Origin: Hofstenia miamia
Lineage: Eukaryota > Xenacoelomorpha > Acoela > Hofsteniidae
Direction: 5' to 3'
Length of the DNA stretch: 64,000 nt
Assembly (NCBI GenBank): GCA_900660155.1
Contig: CABFPE010000614.1
Coordinates: 266,206-330,205 of the forward strand
Position 1 is the stretch's first letter, and every line of letters begins with the position of its first letter. The notes below the pieces were generated by a model, which was given only the letters and a program-made list of their open reading frames with translations, made no database searches and was not told where the DNA came from. The translations under genes and the position numbers were made by a program. This document shows positions 13,720 through 25,742 of this stretch, piece by piece.

Positions 13720-15420
13720 TGATTAATTTGTTTATTTAATAAATTTGTTTTATTGATTTTGTTAACTTCAATGGCTTCTGCAATTTTTGTATACTTTGTT
13801 TTTGTAATCTTAAAATTTTCAATGTTGATATGAGTGTGATTAAAAATTTGATGTTAAATGGCACTTAATGTGCTCTTTGATTAAAATATTGGAAAATTCT
13901 TTGTAAATTTTAAATAGTATTAAATGATTGTCCCTTATTTTTCAATTGAATTGTATTATTTTCAATGAATGGTAATTTCCAATATATGACTTTCTGTTTC
14001 GTTTATATCTTCATCAAATTTTTCATTAATAGTTGCCAATAAACATTCATCTACAATTTTCTTTATAAGATGATGTGGATATCCATTATCATAAAACATG
14101 TTCTATAATTGATGATATTTTGATAAATCTTTGACAAACATCTGATTGTATTTAACTTATGCTTTGGATCACAATAAGAATCAAATGGTATGTAGAGACC
14201 GCTGACCGGTTTCTTGATAAATATTTCAGTTTCATATGATATTCCAAGATTTGTTACAGTAACATCTAAAAAATTTATCTTTTCATTTTTTTGTTCTAAT
14301 GTAAACTTCAGGTAGTTGATTATTTATAAAGTCAAAGAAGTCGTCAATTTCTCTTTGATTGTGAAATACAGGAAATACATCATCAACATATCTATGATAG
14401 CATAAAAATTCGTTGCCTTCAAATTCAGATTCAATTATATCAATTGTGTGAAACTAGTCATTGTAGGGCCCAAGGGTGAACCCATAGCCATTCTATCAAT
14501 CTTTATATATGTCCATTAAACAAAAACAAAGTATCTAAATATGCCATTTCAAGGAGCCTTTTTATGTGAACTGTGAGAAATTGGCAAATTATCTTTTGGA
14601 ATCACGTTTAATATGTGATCAATCGTTTTTGTGAATGGAATATTAGTGAAAAAGGATTTAACATCAAAGCTAACTAATTTTGGAATCTCAAAATTATATT
14701 TTGTTGGAATAAATTTCTTAATGAGATTGTCTAACTATACACTTAAGTTATATTTTGTAGAATTTATCATTGGCAAAATCGGGGAAGGAGAATTTAATAC
14801 ATCTTTGTGAATTTTTGTTAAACCATATAATCTAGCTGGCATTGATCCACAACTTTTAATTTTAAAATCTTCGTCACTATTTTCTTTACCTTTTTTTATA
14901 TAAATAAAGTAAACTTTTTTAATATGAGCATCAGGCCATATTTCTTTGAATTTAGTAGAATCATTTAGGATCTCATTCATTTTGTCAATACACATGTCTT
15001 TATCAAGTAATACTATTCCATTACCTTTGTGAAATTACAATTGTATAGAGAAGGATCAGAGACTAACTCCTTCAAAGCTGAGAATAAATTTTTAATTTTC
15101 TTGGGTATTGCCGGTTGTTTTAAGTATGTGCCTAACATGGACAATGGCTTTGTTTTTAAGCATTTAATTTGATTCTCATTTTTCATCAAATATTCTTGAA
15201 AAACTAAGTTTTGGAACATCACTTCTGAATTAAGTTTTGCTTGTTTCATTAAACTTTGTTGGCCTACTCACTTTTAATCTGAATGACAATGCTTCTTTTT
15301 GCACATTACTAAGATGCTTCTTAGATAAATTAATGACTGTGTTTTTGATATTGAATTTTAAGTGTTCGTTCTCACTAAATTTTTCGAATTTAGAAAATGT
15401 CAAGTGAAGGCTATAAAGGC
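13720..15420 (-). mobile_element. decayed Penelope-like retroelement
   Basis: Penelope-like elements encode a reverse transcriptase related to telomerase, followed in most lineages by a GIY-YIG endonuclease. On the minus strand the order fits: NTVINLSKKHLS (near 15320) in the N-terminal region, MPARLYGLTKIHKD (near 14840), the family signature, then LVSFDVKSFFTNIP (near 14670), RMAMGSPLGPTMT (near 14480), YVDD in a short open run near 14390, and GLYIPFDSYCDPKHK (near 14190), the conserved region after the palm. Near 13750-13860 a segment (NFKITKTKYTKIAEAIEVNK) resembles the end of a GIY-YIG domain, but its catalytic start is not visible. The copy has several frame changes and stops and is not functional. 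Terminal repeats were not found. Confidence 0.8.
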
Positions 15421-15424
15421 GGAA

Positions 15425-16073
15425 TCAGAGACTAACTCTGCGTTATGATATTTTAAGTGTTAAGAAAAAGTCACAAAACCATTAATTCATTACAATATTA
15501 AAAAATATGACGGTAAACTATGTTCTTTAAGAATCTGACTTTCAATCTAAACAAAAGAAATCATAATTAGCTAGAATAATTGAACAGAATAATAACTTAA
15601 CCACAAAACCTTATCAACTGAAATTAGTAATGTATAACCAACTAAATACTTGATTTCTCACAAACATAATCAATACAAGGCTGTAGCATATCAATAATAA
15701 AAAATAAAAAATTTTGAGATTGCAAAAAGACTTTCCAAGCAAATATTATTTGAAGACACACAGTTTGTTCCATAATGACACTAACATTGTCATTTGGTGG
15801 AAACCTATATCGTGGCAAAACATTTGCATCAACAAGTATTAAAATAACATTTAAAAGCAGAGTAAATTTTACAAATATTATTAAGAAAGAAAAAAAGACA
15901 TGTACCAATTTGTCTATTATATTGAATCAACAAATTCCCTTTTAATAAATGTGCCATATACTAGTTGTTATCTAAAATGATTTGTCCAACATATTTCTGG
16001 GTGGAATAGATACATTTTGAGATCATGCCAAAGAGAAGATAAGCTATAGATAATAACAGCCATATTCATTGAA
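15425..16073. other. AT-rich stretch, nothing recognised
   Basis: An 88-codon minus-strand frame at 15642-15908 is rich in hydrophobic residues but unrecognised and probably fortuitous. Confidence 0.35.
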
Positions 16074-16075
16074 TA

Positions 16076-17464
16076 CAGTCATGGATAAAAAGTTTGCATC
16101 ACCTATATTACAGCAGTATTTTTTGTTTTTTTTGCATAAACAAGAACTAAAATTTCTTCAAAGGTGTATATTAATAGGAAACATTAACAATGCACGTAAA
16201 TGTTCACATGATCACCATTTTGCATCAAAAATTTGGTCTGCCAACCATTATTCTTGATCACTACCTCAATACGTCGAGGCATGGAATCCACCAAAATTTG
16301 GCATGCTTGCTGTACATCAGCATCCTGGTGCCAAATTCTCAAAAAGATTATGATTTGCTTAGAATATGCTTGCCCTACTTTTAGGCAATATTTTACGATA
16401 CCCCAGATGTTCTATATGGGGTTTAAGTCAGAGAAACTGGCGGCCAAGGCAACAAAGGAATGCTTCTGTTTTCAAAATGAGCAATAGATCATTTACTTCC
16501 GTGAGCACGCCCAGTACCTTGATAGCTAAATATGCCCACATCATGATACTCACTGGATGCATCCGTGTTAGGTTATAATAAGCAGGCGTTAAGGGATGAC
16601 ATTCTACGATCCTATGTAGCATGGGCAGTTGTCAACAACTTCAACAACTGTTTCATTGCTGAATCTGACGCATTGCCATTTGCTAAAAGGTCCAACATCG
16701 ATGCTCTTTAGCCNNNNNNNNNNNNNNNNNNNNNTTTCAAAATGAGCAATAGATCATTTACTTCCGTGAGCACGCCCAGTACCTTGATAGCTAAATATGC
16801 CCACATCATGATACTCACTGGATGCATCCGTGTTAGGTTATAATAAGCAGGCGTTAAGGGATGACATTCTACGATCCTATGTAGCATGGGCAGTTGTCAA
16901 CAACTTCAACAACTGTTTCATTGCTGAATCTGACGCATTGCCATTTGCTAAAAGGTCCAACATCGATGCTCTTTAGCCCCCGCCAAACACTTGGTACCTG
17001 GAGCAGCAGTTAGATGAGGCCATCAGGAAGGTTTCACAGCTTTGCATCCACTGTCCACTAATGCATGACGGATAGTGCGTGTGCTGCAGGTGTCGTCAGC
17101 AGGTCCAAGGTGCACTTGAAGCCCTGCACCTGTGACTCGAGGAGATTTGATGGCTAACATCTTGACCTTGAGTCATCAATTATCACAGTCATCAAGCACT
17201 TGTGAGTGGCCACAATTGGAGTAATTCGTACCATGACTTCCAGTTTTCTGGAAGTGTTGAATGGTTTTAACCACTGTTGATTGACTCACGCCCAAATCAT
17301 TTACTCTTTCCTGTGTACTCTTGTTGGTTTGTTCATAAAAAGCGACTATCTTTATACTTTAGACGCGAGTACAATAACAGTTGTTGCTATGTATGTGTCA
17401 GTAAGATAGACAAGAACAAAAAATTTGAAAAAAGCAAGTGAAGCAAACTTTTTGTCTGCGACTA
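16076..17464 (-). mobile_element. decayed Tc1/mariner element, Tc1-type
   Basis: Cut-and-paste DNA transposon. The left end starts after a TA (16074-16075) with CAGTCATGGATAAAAAGTTTG. The reverse complement of the right end (about 17430-17464) reads GTCGCAGACAAAAAGTTTGC, a matching terminal inverted repeat. Minus-strand translation shows a degenerate Tc1 transposase: helix-turn-helix text QSTVVKTIQHFQKTGSHG (about 17250), STRTIRHALVDSGC (about 17060), a relic of PDLNPIENIW as SDLNPI and NIWGIV near 16410, and the C-terminal SMPRRIEVVIKNNG (about 16270). Stops and frame changes are numerous, so the copy is dead. A 21-N gap with a duplicated 244-bp block lies inside, so the true element is nearer 1.1 kb. 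Confidence 0.85.
16714..16734. other. assembly gap flanked by an exact 244-bp duplicate
   Basis: Twenty-one Ns. The 244 bases before it (16470-16713) and after it (16735-16978) appear identical, so two contig ends that should have been merged were placed side by side. Confidence 0.9.
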
Positions 17465-17599
17465 ACAGTTAATAAGAGGGTGATTATGTTGATCTCTGGC
17501 ATAAAGTGTAGATCATGAAGAATGCTCTGTATTTTCATCTGATGATGATGTCATCAGAATAAGAAAAACAAAATCTTCATTCAATATGTTAGAGTTGAC

Positions 17600-18650
17600 A
17601 AAGCACTTATCAAATGGCATGGCCAACTAATGTTTAAATACGTGATACTCTTGAGTTTTAAAAATTGAATGTTAGTCCTGTCTTAAAAGCCCTCCAAATT
17701 TATCCAAAAGGTGCAGCCACGGAATGTCCAATTACCAATGTGGATGAAGATACTTTGCATTCGTGCAGATTGATTAATCTATTATTTTAAAGAGATCTGC
17801 CAGTTGAAGTTCATCTATGGCTTTATGTGCAAATCTGATTGCCGCCAGAATTACAATGTTGAAAAGTTTAATTTCTCGAACCAAAGGCATTATTTTGATT
17901 GATTTTACTAATGCTTTCAATACTCGAATTGAAGCTCTATCTTGAAGCACCATGCATCCACACAACAGTGTAATGGGCTTCACAGTAACCTGCTATGTGA
18001 TAGGAAAATAATTAGCAGTGAAGCCGGAGTACAAGAAGTTTCTGAGCTTATCCTTAATAGTTAGTTCCTGGATGATAAACAATTTTGTAGTAAAGAATAC
18101 TCCCTATCTAGATTCATTACAATTACTCAAGAATGGGATTTCAAGTTAACCTTAAAAAGTGATGTGTAGATTCCCACAGAATGTTCGAACATGATGAAAT
18201 ATTCCTGGTAGTTTTGAACTACTTGGTGTTTCTATTAATGATAGTGAGCTTATGCAATCGCTTCTCAAGAAATGTTAAAAAACACTCAGGCTTATCCAGA
18301 GAGACTCACCGACCTTGGAGATCCTCATATTGTTAGGCGCACTCAAAAGCTTACGAATGAACTGAAATCTACTCTTCCTTCTGCTGATAGTGAGAATATT
18401 CTGAAAGAATTTCATGAATATCTATGGGATGAGACTTTGTACATCATTAGGTCACAATTTCCTTGATAGTGCATTGGCTAAAGCACCGTTGGTTATCAAA
18501 ATGGGAGGATTTGTTAAGAGATCTTTGGATATCAAAATAGGAGGCTTTGGTATATGCCATATCTGCAACCCGTATCGATTAGCATATGTGGGATCATGTT
18601 TTAAAATCTAAATACTTGGTTGATCACCTCGCCAATGCATAAAAATTATC
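17600..18650 (+). pseudogene. decayed reverse transcriptase remnant with FLDD-type active site
   Basis: Coding relics in plus-strand order resemble a retroelement reverse transcriptase. KGIILIDFTNAFN (about 17880) matches motif A. A degenerate GVQ block (about 18027) sits where GVQQGDPLGP is expected. FLDDKQF (about 18068) is in the place of the YxDD catalytic loop, followed by GSFELLGVSINDS (about 18210) and ALAKAPLVIKMGGF (about 18474). This arrangement recalls the reverse transcriptases with a WYLDD box seen in various marine invertebrate genomes. The exact family is not known to me. Several frame changes and stops are present. An unrelated minus-strand frame at 17774-17983 is a shadow. 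Confidence 0.5.
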
Positions 18651-18654
18651 AAGT

Positions 18655-19840
18655 CTGTGGATTTCGGCAAATATATTTCACTTTTCTTTTCAATGGCGAG
18701 ATCAGAAGAATTACCTCAGAGCCATTCCCAGGAAGCTTTTCAGTACAAGTTTGATTAATTGCTCTATGGTTAGTTTTTGGATTAAAAGATTGGATTTTGT
18801 GACCAAGCTAGATTGCGAAACCTTACTGATTGGCTTGGTTATCAGCTATTACACTGAAATGATTTAACCCTTATTCACTCTGTAAAACAAGTAGTGTGTT
18901 CAACAGAACCTAAAAACTAAGTGTACTGAAATGAATTTATCAAAACTGAAACTGAATTCAATAGCAATTTAAAACTGAATAATCTTGAAACTAATGCAAA
19001 CATGTTACTTAATTAGCAAATATTCTCTTAATTTCATTTATTTTTGTGGCAAACAAAGTGTAAATGCATATAGCGATCTCATGAAAACACAGAAAATAAC
19101 ATGTTTTCAATGGCTCGCATATTTCGCGTCACAATTTCTTATTTGTAAAAACTTCCAAAATTAAAACTATTATTAGATTTTCTATTTAGCACAAAACAAC
19201 AAGAGATTATGTAAATTCTGCTAAAATGTAACTTATCTATTTTGAATGAATCAAATATATTTCTTGATTAAGTTCTAAATTATATTAATTAGTAATTCTA
19301 ATATCCTAGCATGTAAAATTAGCAAATTTGTATATACACCAATCATAAAAAAGATAGCTATGCAGGGAAGGGATTTCATATGTACCTGTACACGCAAAAT
19401 TTCTGCATGTACCTACACGAATACCTGTGCGTTCAATTTACAACAACTAATTAATAATCCCAAGTAATTGTATTTAACTTAACAAATATAAATATAAAGA
19501 ATACTGACAGCCCTTTGTGACATAGAAATATTAGGCAAAACTGAAAAATAATACTGAAACTGAAATTGGCGAACTTTTTGAATTGAAATTACAACAGAAA
19601 TTGCAAGAAATCCAATTTAAAACTAAAACTGAAATTATTCATTTAATTCAATTGAACACACTACTATCACACAGTAGTGCGTTATCGCTAAGGCCTCCTG
19701 CTCTATTCAGAATCTATAAAAAGATATTTCTGGTTCGCAGTTAGACAAGCTGCACTAGAATTTCCGCCTCTATAAACACCTCTCAGTAATTTCAAGATAG
19801 GAGATACGAGAATTTCCCCGAAAAAAGAATAGCCTTGGAA
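18655..19840. other. AT-rich stretch, nothing recognised
   Basis: The first 200 bases may still be tail of the preceding retroelement relic. The rest shows no coding signal. Confidence 0.35.
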
Positions 19841-19846
19841 CAGCTA

Positions 19847-20178
19847 AAATTTCAACACTGAATTCATAACTCCTTGTTAGTTATTCATTTGTCAGAAAAG
19901 ACTCTTATTTCTACGCTTACTATGAAGTAATTTAATTGTAACATTGATTCATTTCTAAAATTTCAACACTGAATTCATAACTCCTTGTTAGTTATTCATT
20001 TGTCAGAAAAGACTCTTATTTCTACGCTTACTATGAAGTAATTTAATTGTAACATTGATTCATTTCTAAAATTTCAACACTGAATTCATAACTCCTTGTT
20101 AGTTATTCATTTGTCAGAAAAGACTCTTATTTCTACGCTTACTATGAAGTAATTTAATTGTAACATTGATTAGAGGTA
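19847..20178. repeat. three tandem copies of a 111-bp unit
   Basis: The block TTCAACACTGAATTCATAAC starts at 19851, 19962 and 20073, a period of 111 bases. The three units look identical by eye. After the third, the sequence diverges at about 20172, where part of the unit end (GATTCATTTCT) appears once more. Such identity indicates a recent tandem duplication or an assembly expansion. Confidence 0.9.
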
Positions 20179-20179
20179 T

Positions 20180-22985
20180 TGATTCATTTCTGAAATTTAT
20201 GAAAATGTTTGTCCTAATTTGGAAGGAGGTTGAAAGGGATTAGGAAAATTGTGGCCATGTACGAAAGTTTGCGCTAACAAACGAAATTTTAATTTTGCTA
20301 TTAGGAAACACTAGAAATAAAATTTATTTTAGAATATTCGAGAGTTCTGCTTATTGCTAGAAAGAAAACGGTGCGAAAAAGAGAAACTTGAGAATCATGA
20401 AATACATATCTTAACCGCGGCGCCCAAATTAATGGTTTAAGTTTCATTACATACAACGAAACCATTTTTGAATTTTGCAAAGGTGATATTAGATCAAAGT
20501 CAACATTTTCAGATTACTAAAATGTTGAGAAAACAAATATATTTAAGGCGAAATTGAAAATCAAAAGTGAATAAATGTAAAATCCAATTTTTTTCAAGTG
20601 GTCCAATTTATATAAATATTCGATCGCTTAGACATTCAAATGTCAACACATGAAATAAAAGTTTTAATGTTTATACACACATACAAATATAAAATATAAT
20701 GACCTCACAGTGCTATTTTGATTCATCGTCTTCCACATATTTGAGATTGTATACTGGTATTTTATCCAAGACCAACTTCCAATCAGTGAAATATACGACT
20801 CCAACACCTACAGTACTAAGCCAGATGCCAACAGGTCCCATCCTAAAAATGGCACTCGAAACTCTACAAACACAACCTTCAAATGCAAATTATAGCCGAA
20901 ATAAGGAAACAATTATATTAAAAATTTTGGAAAGTAAAATCACAAGAAATCAACAGAGTAATTAGTGAGAGAACTTAAGGGTTAATTAGCTACTAGCCCT
21001 CAATTATAAAGCTAAAATCTTCTAAAACGATTTGTTAGAATTTCGTTAGATGAATGAACAAGTATATCCACGCGTCTTGTCTTCAACCATCAATTTTCAG
21101 TAAATATATGAGAGAGTGATGAAACACTTATATTGGAGAATTATTTACGGTGTCTACAATGCCACATCCGCTCTTTCAAAAAAGACATCCTAATCATGAT
21201 CACTAACAATTGCTTGAGTAGACATGACAAATGAATTAACCACAAAAAACGTATAAAAAGAGGAATTTACAAGCGTTTGGCTGATAAATTAACAGTCGAT
21301 GTAAAGGTTGGTACTATAGAAATGAAGAAATTGATTTCCATACACATTTACTTTGCACAGAGAGATTAAGTATTCTTAATTCTTTAATTAAATGAACAGC
21401 TAACAAATAAGAAATTCCCAGTGAATGAAATTTTAAGACCAAATAAAAAAATATATATTTACATGAGAAGCAATTCAGTTATTAGAATTTATTGCAAACC
21501 ACAAAAGTGCGGAAATTCATTAATTTTTTCATTGAATTCTATATAATGCAACTTCATTTTCTAAGTGATCACTGGATTGTGAGAGTCATAATAGTTTAGA
21601 ATTTCATTAGCATGAATCGACTAAAAATGAAATGATGACGATAATATTAAAATTATAGCCCATAGTGAATGGTGCTAACTAAAAACAATTACCAATCAAG
21701 TAAAAATTACACGGCTATATAAAGTATTCGGATAGGAAATAGTTCTTACCAAGCATTTATATGCGTAAGCCCGCGATTTCCTATAAGTTTTCCAAGAATA
21801 CCCATGGCCTAAATCAATAAATACAGTAAAATATAGTGTATAATACGTGAAATAAGCATTTAAGAATTTAATACAGAATTTAGTAAGTTGGGGAAAATGA
21901 CTTGATACGCTTAAAAGAATTTTAAATAACTAATCAAAATATGAGTAAAGATTATTCTAAAATCAATCATAATAAAACTTTCAATTGATTTCGATTAACA
22001 CAAATAAAAAGGTTCCAATTAACTTTATAATTTATAAATTTAAATGTAAATTATGCAGTTTTCCCATAATTGATAACACAATGTTTCAAATATGTATGTA
22101 TAAACGCCAATCGTATAAAATCAAAAATGCTTATTATGCAACATTAACCAAACGCAATGTTACAGATTTGTTCGATTTTAATAATGTGATATTTATAATG
22201 CATAGTTGCATTACATAAGAGAGGACTTAGACAAAGAGCATAGTTTGGAAAGAACGTGCTTCGAAATATGGTGTCAAACATCCGAATAAATACTAGCTAC
22301 TGTCAAATAAGAATCTCAGCAAAGTTTCTATTGAAACATACAACAACTGAATTAAATGATGTTGCAACAATTACTAATGATTCACTACTTTTAGACGACA
22401 ACAATACCAACGAATTGGAAATACATTTCCAGCATTTGAACCCAAAATATATACCGGAAGACATTGTGCTCCACTACTGAAAGTCTATGTTAACTTAAAA
22501 AATGACGAAAAAAATTCTGAATTTTATCAATATGCGGATGTATATTTAAAAACCTTGCGCCTACCGTAAACGATATGACTTTTTTTGTTAAACCAATTAA
22601 AATAAGAAATCCCATTGGAGGAATTTAAATTATTTCCAAATTATCCTATCACATTGCTCGCTATAATTAGTTTAACAAGAAAATTTGTATCATTTGAGAG
22701 GAGCCCTAGTCCCTATTTAGTGAATAAATATTTGAGACAAACCAATAACTAAAATTTCCCATACGACGATACTAAACACATAATCAATGAAGCTGTAATT
22801 GATATTGAAACTATAAAGCAATTAAGTAATCTAAAACAATAACATAATAGAAATTTAGATTTGTAAAGAACGTATGAATAATATACATTGGAGTCTATAT
22901 TTGTTTGAATTGTCAAGCACCACCGATAACTTAACGCAGGTAAGTGCGTTTAAGAAGCATAAAATGAATTATACGTATTTACGAT
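20180..22985. other. AT-rich stretch with unrecognised open frames
   Basis: Plus-strand frames of 74-88 codons at 20699-20965, 21985-22218 and 22256-22480 have protein-like composition (for example ELEIHFQHLNPKYIPEDIV near 22415) but match nothing I know. They may be relics of one element. No terminal repeats seen. Confidence 0.3.
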
Positions 22986-23039
22986 ATTGAAGTCTCAGAT
23001 GATCAGTCTTCATCATCCGTTTACAAAATGTGAGAACGA

Positions 23040-24545
23040 CGTTCAGTAACAAGTTACTATGAAAATTTCTCAGATGAATTTGACAGAAATTCTGAACAGG
23101 ATACATCAAGCAATGAAAAATCAAGTGGCATCGAGCTCAATGATGAAATTTCTTCAACGTCTGAAAATGAAGCTGATGATAAAGAAAATATACGATGGCG
23201 AAGGCGCATTCAAGTTTTTCAAAAGTTGGATTGCACATATGTTCGAGAGAAAGCATCAGAAACTCAAACAACATTACAATATTATTTGGACTATTTTCAA
23301 ATGAGTTTCTACAAACAATATGTGATTTTTTAAACATATATAAAAGAGAAAAAAGACCAAATTCTACATTTACAATTTCTATAAGTGATTTAAAGTTGAT
23401 TCTTGGAACTACAATATGGATGTCACTTATTAAACTACCTGATACTAGCTTTTATTGGAATACATCTATTGAGGTTCACCAAGTGGCAGATCATATTACT
23501 CGAAATAAATTGGAAAAAATCAAAGAAATGCTACATTTTTGCGAAAATTCCAAACATCAAGAACAATCCTCAAAAACATGAAAATCTAATTTACTTTTCA
23601 GAGAATTTAATAGTGTTGCAAATTTCTTACAAGGAGCATATCAGCATAAATGAACAAATAGTTCCTTATAAGGGAAGGATTTTGACAATGTAATCCCCAC
23701 AAGGCCAAAAATGGGGATAGAAGATATTTCTCATATGTGAAGAAGGTGGTATCATCCATAACATAGAGTTCTATGCTGGACAACAAGATAGTCATAATGT
23801 AGAATTAGAAAGTATTCAAATAGGAAAGTCGCCAATGTCAGAAAATACCTTCAAGTTTCAATTTCAAAGTTGCTTTTGATAACTGGTTTAATTCTCCTCA
23901 GCTCATGACATAGTTAGCCAATAAATGTAATATCTACTGCATAGGCACAGTTTGCATCAATAGATGTAAAGGTTTGACATTTTTAACAGATAAAGAAATG
24001 AAAAAGCGAGGAAGATGATCATGCGATAAACGACAATGTGTGCGCTAAATGCAATAAAGTTGTTTGATAGAAAACCTGTTTATGCTGCCAGTATATTTGT
24101 TGGTTGTTATCCAATTGATAAAGCAGAACGTTTTGATGGTATTCAAAAGGAACAACTTGAAATTGATTGCCCAAAAATAATAAAGATGTACAATGCAACA
24201 ATGGGGTTCGTTGATGAAATATATTGTTATGTATCACTATACCAAACTACGGCACATTGTAATAAACGTTACTACATCAAACTTTTCTTTCATTACAATG
24301 ATCTTGCTTGTGCTAACAGTTGGTAGTTAAAATCGGAGATACTTTAAAGATATCAATATGGTGCCAAAATACTCTATATATGGATTCAAATGCTACATTG
24401 CAGAGGTTGTCAAAAACAGAGCCCTCGGCAATAAAAGGTAGAAGATCTCTACAAGATGATGAAAGCCATATGAAAAGAAAACGTGGAGGAATTCCATTCA
24501 ATTTTCTATTCAAAACATAAGATTAGATGGTCGCGATTACTGGCC
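23040..24545 (+). pseudogene. old piggyBac-like transposase (PGBD3-like), inactivated
   Basis: Relic of a piggyBac-type DDE transposase. An acidic N-terminal region near 23070-23200 precedes the conserved domain: ISDLKLILGTTIWMSLIKLP (about 23383), then YWNTS and RNKLEKIKEMLHF. ISINEQIVPYKGR (about 23640) corresponds to the first catalytic Asp block, here Asn instead of Asp. IKMYNATMGFVDEIYCY (about 24180) and KRYYIKLFFHYNDLACANSW (about 24265) match the end of the catalytic core. A tail with RDYWPES (about 24533) sits at the position of the C-terminal region. Reading changes frame several times and contains stops. It is far more diverged than the piggyBac at 25.3 kb and belongs to a different subfamily. 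Terminal repeats were not identified. Confidence 0.75.
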
Positions 24546-24546
24546 T

Positions 24547-25292
24547 GAATCAGTTATGTGGATCTAGAACATATTTCAAAAATTCATAATTGTTTCATGG
24601 CCTTTCATAATATACAATCATCATATATTTAGTTATGTTAATCAAATGTTTCTATTGTGTAAATAAACTATCGCAATAAAAAAGATTGTTCACTTAAATT
24701 TGCTTTTGAAGTTTTTGCATTATATTGTACAAACTTCTTAACTGCCCAATGAACACTATAAAGTAGAAAGTCAGTGCGAGCAAAACAATTAGAGACTTGA
24801 TTAATTGAAAAATAACTGTCTAAATAATATAATTTAAGATACCATGGGCAGAACAAGGTTAATGTCTACTTCACAAAAGATGTCTCACATTACAGCAACA
24901 AATAGTAACCAGACAATTGATTCAGCATATTTTTATAATTTTCTGTATATCTCAGGAAAGAAATTGAGAATTTTATGTAGACTCAACACGCCTTAATTAT
25001 TCGTTTCTTCAAATGCTAAGAAAAATATAGCAAACATTATCGAATATTTTATTATACTAAGAGTATCCATCATACATCCTGATCTTGACTTACAGCGTCG
25101 ATAAATCCATGAAATTTTTTCAGGATTCTTTAAAATAAGAACCACCTGCAGAATATATCGTAAATTAGGCAGATGAAATGTGTAAGTCACAAAAAGAACA
25201 CATTTTGCTGACTTGTTCAGATCAAGTTGAGGTGAAAACAGAGTCATTTTATTATATGGGTAGACTCTCCCATTACACATTGCCTGGTTCAA
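24547..25292. other. AT-rich stretch, nothing recognised
   Basis: A 99-codon minus-strand frame at 24993-25292 begins at a TTG and abuts the piggyBac insertion site. It is unrecognised. Otherwise no signal. Confidence 0.35.
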
Positions 25293-25296
25293 TTAA

Positions 25297-25332
25297 CACT
25301 AGAACGCCCGGACCGGTCATTTTGACCGGAAA
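25297..25332. repeat. left terminal and subterminal repeat of piggyBac
   Basis: CACTAGAACGCCCGGACC is followed by a palindrome CCGGTCATTTTGACCGG. The same palindrome recurs imperfectly at about 25490-25507 (CCGGTCATTTTGATCGG) and, inverted, near the right end at about 28488-28507. Such subterminal sites are usual transposase contact points in this family. Confidence 0.8.
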
Positions 25333-25742
25333 GCGACTTTAATTAGTTACAGTTAATTAGTGTAATTGAACTATACCAACTAAATACCACCATAATTATT
25401 CTTTTTGATGATATTTACTTTACCATTTGTTTAATTGAATTGATCACTCTTGTTTATCTATGTTCCAGAAAATCTACCTCTAATGCCCAGCCCGGTCATT
25501 TTGATCGGTAGTTATTATAGCATACTTCACAATCAACAACAAACTTTTGTAGTTGACCTTTGAACACAAACATTTTTTCAGATGCGAATGAATAATAAAA
25601 ATTTGATTTCTTACGACAAACAACACTGATTCATTGCCAAATTCATTGGCCAATAAGAGTAGCTGTGACGACAGAACTTTGATATATTTTGTGTGAATGA
25701 TTGAACATAGACAGTTTACGCATTCATGTCAATTTGTGAGTC

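Noticed and set aside
16069-16622. Several overlapping plus-strand frames
   Set aside because: They lie antisense to the Tc1 transposase relic and have no family resemblance.
24993-25292. A 99-codon minus-strand frame abutting the piggyBac insertion
   Set aside because: It starts at TTG rather than ATG, has no recognised family, and its composition is like that of other chance frames.
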